The notes under the pieces are model-generated. The model was not told where the DNA came from and did not search any database. It was given only the letters and a program-made list of their open reading frames with translations. From Arenibacter algicola (lineage in GTDB: Bacteria > Bacteroidota > Bacteroidia > Flavobacteriales > Flavobacteriaceae): a stretch of 64,000 bases of DNA. Location: NCBI RefSeq assembly GCF_018860365.1, contig NZ_JAHKPO010000024.1, positions 186,001 to 250,000 on the forward strand, written 5' to 3'. Shown piece after piece: positions 61,549 through 64,000 of the stretch (positions within the stretch are counted from its first letter, which is position 1; every line of letters starts with the position of its first letter). Position numbers and translations under genes: made by a program.

Positions 61549-63087
61549 CTATTTTACCTGATGGGCAGGTTTCAGCAGGTCGTTTACTGTTTTTACCGGA
61601 TTGAAGGTCACCAAGGGAACTTCTACAAAAATGGTATTCCAGAAGGCCATGGCACCGTTCCATAGACCCGGTAGCTCCAAAGCCTTTAAATCCTTACCTT
61701 CTTTGGTCTTTTGCGTAATAAATCCTTGTTTGGTATCTACAAAATTGAGTAAATTAAATTTCTCTCCCTTATAATTTCTAACCCCACAGACCAAATCTAC
61801 CGGATTAAAATGGGTAGAGTTCTTTAAGATATCGACCTGTGCCGGATTATCCATATCAACTTGTGCAGATTCAATAATTTGAAGTGAAATATGATCATGG
61901 GCATCCCTTATCCAAAACGGACCACCCCCAGGTTCGCCTTCATTCTTGACCATTCCGCAAATACGAATTGGACGGTTGATCTTATCCTTTAAAATTTCTA
62001 TTTGCTGCCCTATACTAAAGCCACCGTATTTATCTGAAAATCGGACATTTAAATCCCTTTCCAAAAACAACTTTATAGTTTCCAATATTTCGGAAGTTAA
62101 ATTATCCCCATCCAACACCTTGGCATATTCAAAGGCCTTGCTTTGTAATTCCAAGAGCAGTCCCGCCAATATCTTTTTGCTTCTGGCAACATCGTCGGAA
62201 AATCTTGGAACCACCACATTATCGATATTCTTTATAAAAATAATGTCTGCATCCTGATCATTCAGGTTCTCTATCAACGACCCATGACCCGCTGGTCTGA
62301 ACAACAGGGAACCATCGGAATTTCTGAAGGGCTTATTGTCCAAAGTTACCGCGATAGTGTCTGTTGATGGTTTCTGGAAGGAATAGTTTACCGTAAAGGA
62401 GGTTGTAGCATCCTTTGCCACCCGCTCCCCGGCAATCTTAAATTCCTTGTTGAACATTTCGCCATGTTGCTCAGAAATGGTGAAGTGTAGATTTGCCTCA
62501 TTATTTGCCTGGGCGTAGGCAACAGCCTCTTTTAAATGTTCCTCAAAAGGTGTAGCGCTATGCTTGCCATAGTCATGAAAGGGTAAAAGGCCTTTTGGGT
62601 AAAATCCAAAATCCAAGCCTTCCGGCAATAACATCTCCTTTACAAAAAGGTACTTTTCCTCATCCTTAGAGCTCGTTTTACCGGCTATACGTTTTTGAAT
62701 CAGGTCATAAAAGGCAAAATTTTTGTACCCATCAAAGAAGGTTTTAACGTCCTTATCCTTGGTCCGATCCAAATAGGCCTCGAATTTTTCGGCTTTGGGA
62801 TCATAGGTGTCCAGAAAATTGAACATAGCCTTGAACATTCGGGATGCAGCACCGGAAGCCGGCACAAATTTTAGAAGTGAAATCTTCTTTTTTGCATCCT
62901 CAAATTTTTTAATAAACTTTTGCTCCTCTGCCTCGGAAAATTTAAAAATTCCATCGGATACTACCGCGGCCTTTTCCAATCTCACGAAAGGAATACCTTC
63001 CTTAAATGTATCAATTTGACCAAGAACTTTTTCCTTAGAAATACCCTTTTTTTCTAATTGTTTTTTGTCTGCTTCCGTTAATTCCAT
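61549..63087 (-). CDS. DUF4301 family protein
   Basis: A 512-residue cytosolic protein of the DUF4301 family. FVPASGAASRMFKAM (about 75-89) is its nucleotide-loop-like signature, and FRPAGHGSLIENLND and GMVKNEGEPGGGPFW are further conserved blocks. The fold resembles nucleotidyltransferases (sugar-1-phosphate type), but no activity is established. Its ATG overlaps the stop of the NadR-like gene (TAATG), so they are translationally coupled, with PnuC upstream. A role in cofactor salvage is suggested by context only. Confidence 0.85.
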   Translation of the reverse strand: MELTEADKKQLEKKGISKEKVLGQIDTFKEGIPFVRLEKAAVVSDGIFKFSEAEEQKFIKKFEDAKKKISLLKFVPASGAASRMFKAMFNFLDTYDPKAEKFEAYLDRTKDKDVKTFFDGYKNFAFYDLIQKRIAGKTSSKDEEKYLFVKEMLLPEGLDFGFYPKGLLPFHDYGKHSATPFEEHLKEAVAYAQANNEANLHFTISEQHGEMFNKEFKIAGERVAKDATTSFTVNYSFQKPSTDTIAVTLDNKPFRNSDGSLLFRPAGHGSLIENLNDQDADIIFIKNIDNVVVPRFSDDVARSKKILAGLLLELQSKAFEYAKVLDGDNLTSEILETIKLFLERDLNVRFSDKYGGFSIGQQIEILKDKINRPIRICGMVKNEGEPGGGPFWIRDAHDHISLQIIESAQVDMDNPAQVDILKNSTHFNPVDLVCGVRNYKGEKFNLLNFVDTKQGFITQKTKEGKDLKALELPGLWNGAMAFWNTIFVEVPLVTFNPVKTVNDLLKPAHQVK

Positions 63088-63650
63088 TATTTTTTTAGTA
63101 GTTGGTTAATGTAGTTCTGGGCCGTTGTCAGCCGTGTTTTTTTATCACCCTTTAAGATAATAAAATTCCTGTTATATTTTTCCAAAGTATCCTTGAAATA
63201 AAGAAACATTCGTTCACGGTCATTTGGTTTATCCCTTAAATCGTCTTTTTCCCAAGGAATGTCTATGTAGGTCAAAAAATAGATATCGTAATTATTCTGC
63301 AAGGCGTAAGCCTCCAAAACCGGATCACAGTAACCCAAATAATAAGCTTCGGAATATACCTTGGTCTCCAAAAGATCCGTATCGCATATTAAAACCTCAT
63401 TGGCCTTTTTGGTAAGGGAATTTTCCAATTTGATCTGACCCTCAGCAATGGGCAACAAATCTTTTGGCTCACAGGTTTTACCTTCTTTATCCCATTTATC
63501 CTGAAGGTATTCACGTGCATATTCAGGTACCCAAACAGTATTGTAATGCTCGGCCAAATCCTGGGACAAGGTGGTCTTTCCCGTAGATTCCGGACCAAAT
63601 AAAACTACTTTAATAATACTTGAGGGCTCTTGTTTAAACTTTTCTTCCAT
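63087..63650 (-). CDS. NadR-like ATP-binding protein
   Basis: A 187-residue P-loop protein resembling the ribosylnicotinamide kinase domain of NadR. Walker A GPESTGKT is at 19-26. EYAREYL and CDTDLLETKVYSE are typical of the NadR kinase part, and DIPWEKDDLRDKPNDRE near 131-147 is also characteristic. No adenylyltransferase or DNA-binding domain is present. It would phosphorylate a nucleoside-like vitamin brought in by the PnuC-type transporter encoded upstream, overlapping it by 46 bases. Nicotinamide riboside is the default substrate; thiamine is an alternative given the nearby TPP riboswitch. Confidence 0.85.
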   Translation of the reverse strand: MEEKFKQEPSSIIKVVLFGPESTGKTTLSQDLAEHYNTVWVPEYAREYLQDKWDKEGKTCEPKDLLPIAEGQIKLENSLTKKANEVLICDTDLLETKVYSEAYYLGYCDPVLEAYALQNNYDIYFLTYIDIPWEKDDLRDKPNDRERMFLYFKDTLEKYNRNFIILKGDKKTRLTTAQNYINQLLKK

Positions 63651-64000
63651 GCAAGGTATCCGAAAATGGCAATAATAGTGAACAATAAATATTGCAGAGA
63701 TGTAAATATAAGTCCTTTATAAAGATATAATGGAACCGATATTACATCGCCAATAATCCAATATACCCAATTTTCAAGTTTTTTCTTAGCCATGAGCCAC
63801 ATTCCTACAAAGAATATGGCTGTTGTGAAGGTGTCCACATAAGCTGTCCAACTATCCAACTTATCGAATACCACATATACCAGAGCAATAAACAAAATAG
63901 TAGCAGCAAATAGAACGACTGTCCATTTTTTTTCTTTGGCAGTCGTTGTTGTTATGGGAATAAAATGGGTCTCATCAACCTTTCTTGTCCATACATACCA
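63605..64000 (-). CDS. pnuC: PnuC-type vitamin transporter (5' end beyond window)
   Basis: The open frame runs from the stop at 63605 to the window edge at 64000 (131 codons visible) and continues upstream, so the start is missing. Visible parts include a cytoplasmic-looking stretch (ITTTTAKEKKWT), then helices with KKLENWVYWIIGDVISVPLY (W-x2-W motif of Pnu transporters) and YLLFTIIAIFGYLAWKK at the end. Pnu proteins take up nicotinamide riboside, thiamine or riboflavin by facilitated diffusion, trapped by a kinase. The last 46 bases overlap the NadR-like gene. Confidence 0.88.
   Translation of the reverse strand, partial: WYVWTRKVDETHFIPITTTTAKEKKWTVVLFAATILFIALVYVVFDKLDSWTAYVDTFTTAIFFVGMWLMAKKKLENWVYWIIGDVISVPLYLYKGLIFTSLQYLLFTIIAIFGYLAWKKSLNKSPQVLLK

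Noticed and set aside
1-64000. CRISPR arrays, tRNA/rRNA genes, insertion sequences, prophage or restriction/defence genes
   Set aside because: Read through for repeat arrays, transposases, integrases and RNA-like cloverleaf blocks; none was recognised. A covariance-model scan would settle the RNA part.

Overview
This window looks like the chromosome of a marine member of the Flavobacteriaceae (Bacteroidota). The evidence is AT-rich DNA, almost no Shine-Dalgarno sequences, recurrent TAnnTTTG promoter boxes, a type IX secretion (type B) sorting domain, a TonB-dependent receptor, DUF3098/DUF3127/DUF4301/DUF779 proteins, and a long leucyl-tRNA synthetase of the Bacteroidota type. The exact genus cannot be read from the sequence; Maribacter, Zobellia or Arenibacter relatives are plausible. 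About 68 protein genes are supported. No tRNA, rRNA, CRISPR array, insertion sequence or prophage was seen.

Layout. 0-7.5 kb: saccharopine dehydrogenase-like protein and Lrp regulator, then a zinc peptidase, alanine dehydrogenase, SemiSWEET and LeuRS on the minus strand. 7.8-14.6 kb: a T9SS-sorted surface protein and a housekeeping envelope/tRNA cluster (ftsX, DUF3098, uppP, truB, TonB-like), followed by a thioredoxin-like protein and YitT. 14.9-19.6 kb: an arsenosugar-type operon (rhodanese, TIGR04282, purine nucleoside phosphorylase, ArsM, DUF547, TIGR04283) that lacks the expected radical-SAM enzyme ArsS. 19.6-24 kb: cell-wall amidase, Omp85-type barrel, GH113-like lipoprotein and another barrel. 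24.3-29 kb: trmB, LysE-type exporter, alkyltransferase-like protein, then Mrp, NifU-like, ferredoxin reductase and ferredoxin (Fe-S and electron transfer). 29.2-33.3 kb: ABC exporter and secreted proteins. 33-36 kb: aldehyde dehydrogenase with DUF779, divergent from an AraC regulator, with three phased operator-like repeats between them. 36-40.1 kb: an operon of M19 dipeptidase, fold-III PLP enzyme, RidA and GntP permease that reads as D-hydroxy-amino-acid use. 40-49.4 kb: mixed housekeeping genes (PAP2, SPFH, Tag, Aat, DUF3127, flavin reductase, histidine kinase, HIT, GreA) and a Rieske-like lipoprotein. 49.8-53 kb: DUF1080, PmoA-like and exported Gfo/Idh/MocA, a 3-keto-sugar type set.

53.1-64 kb is the most interesting stretch. 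A TonB-dependent receptor sits behind a clear TPP riboswitch, so it is probably a thiamine or precursor importer. Next come a hybrid histidine kinase and a convergent NtrC-family (sigma-54) activator. Three tandem paralogous small secreted proteins follow, each with a shared -24/-12-like element 34-48 bases before its start. DUF4301, a NadR-like ATPase and a PnuC-type transporter (cut by the window edge) close the window. The proposed links (activator to small proteins; riboswitch receptor to Pnu transporter) are inferences from position and motifs.
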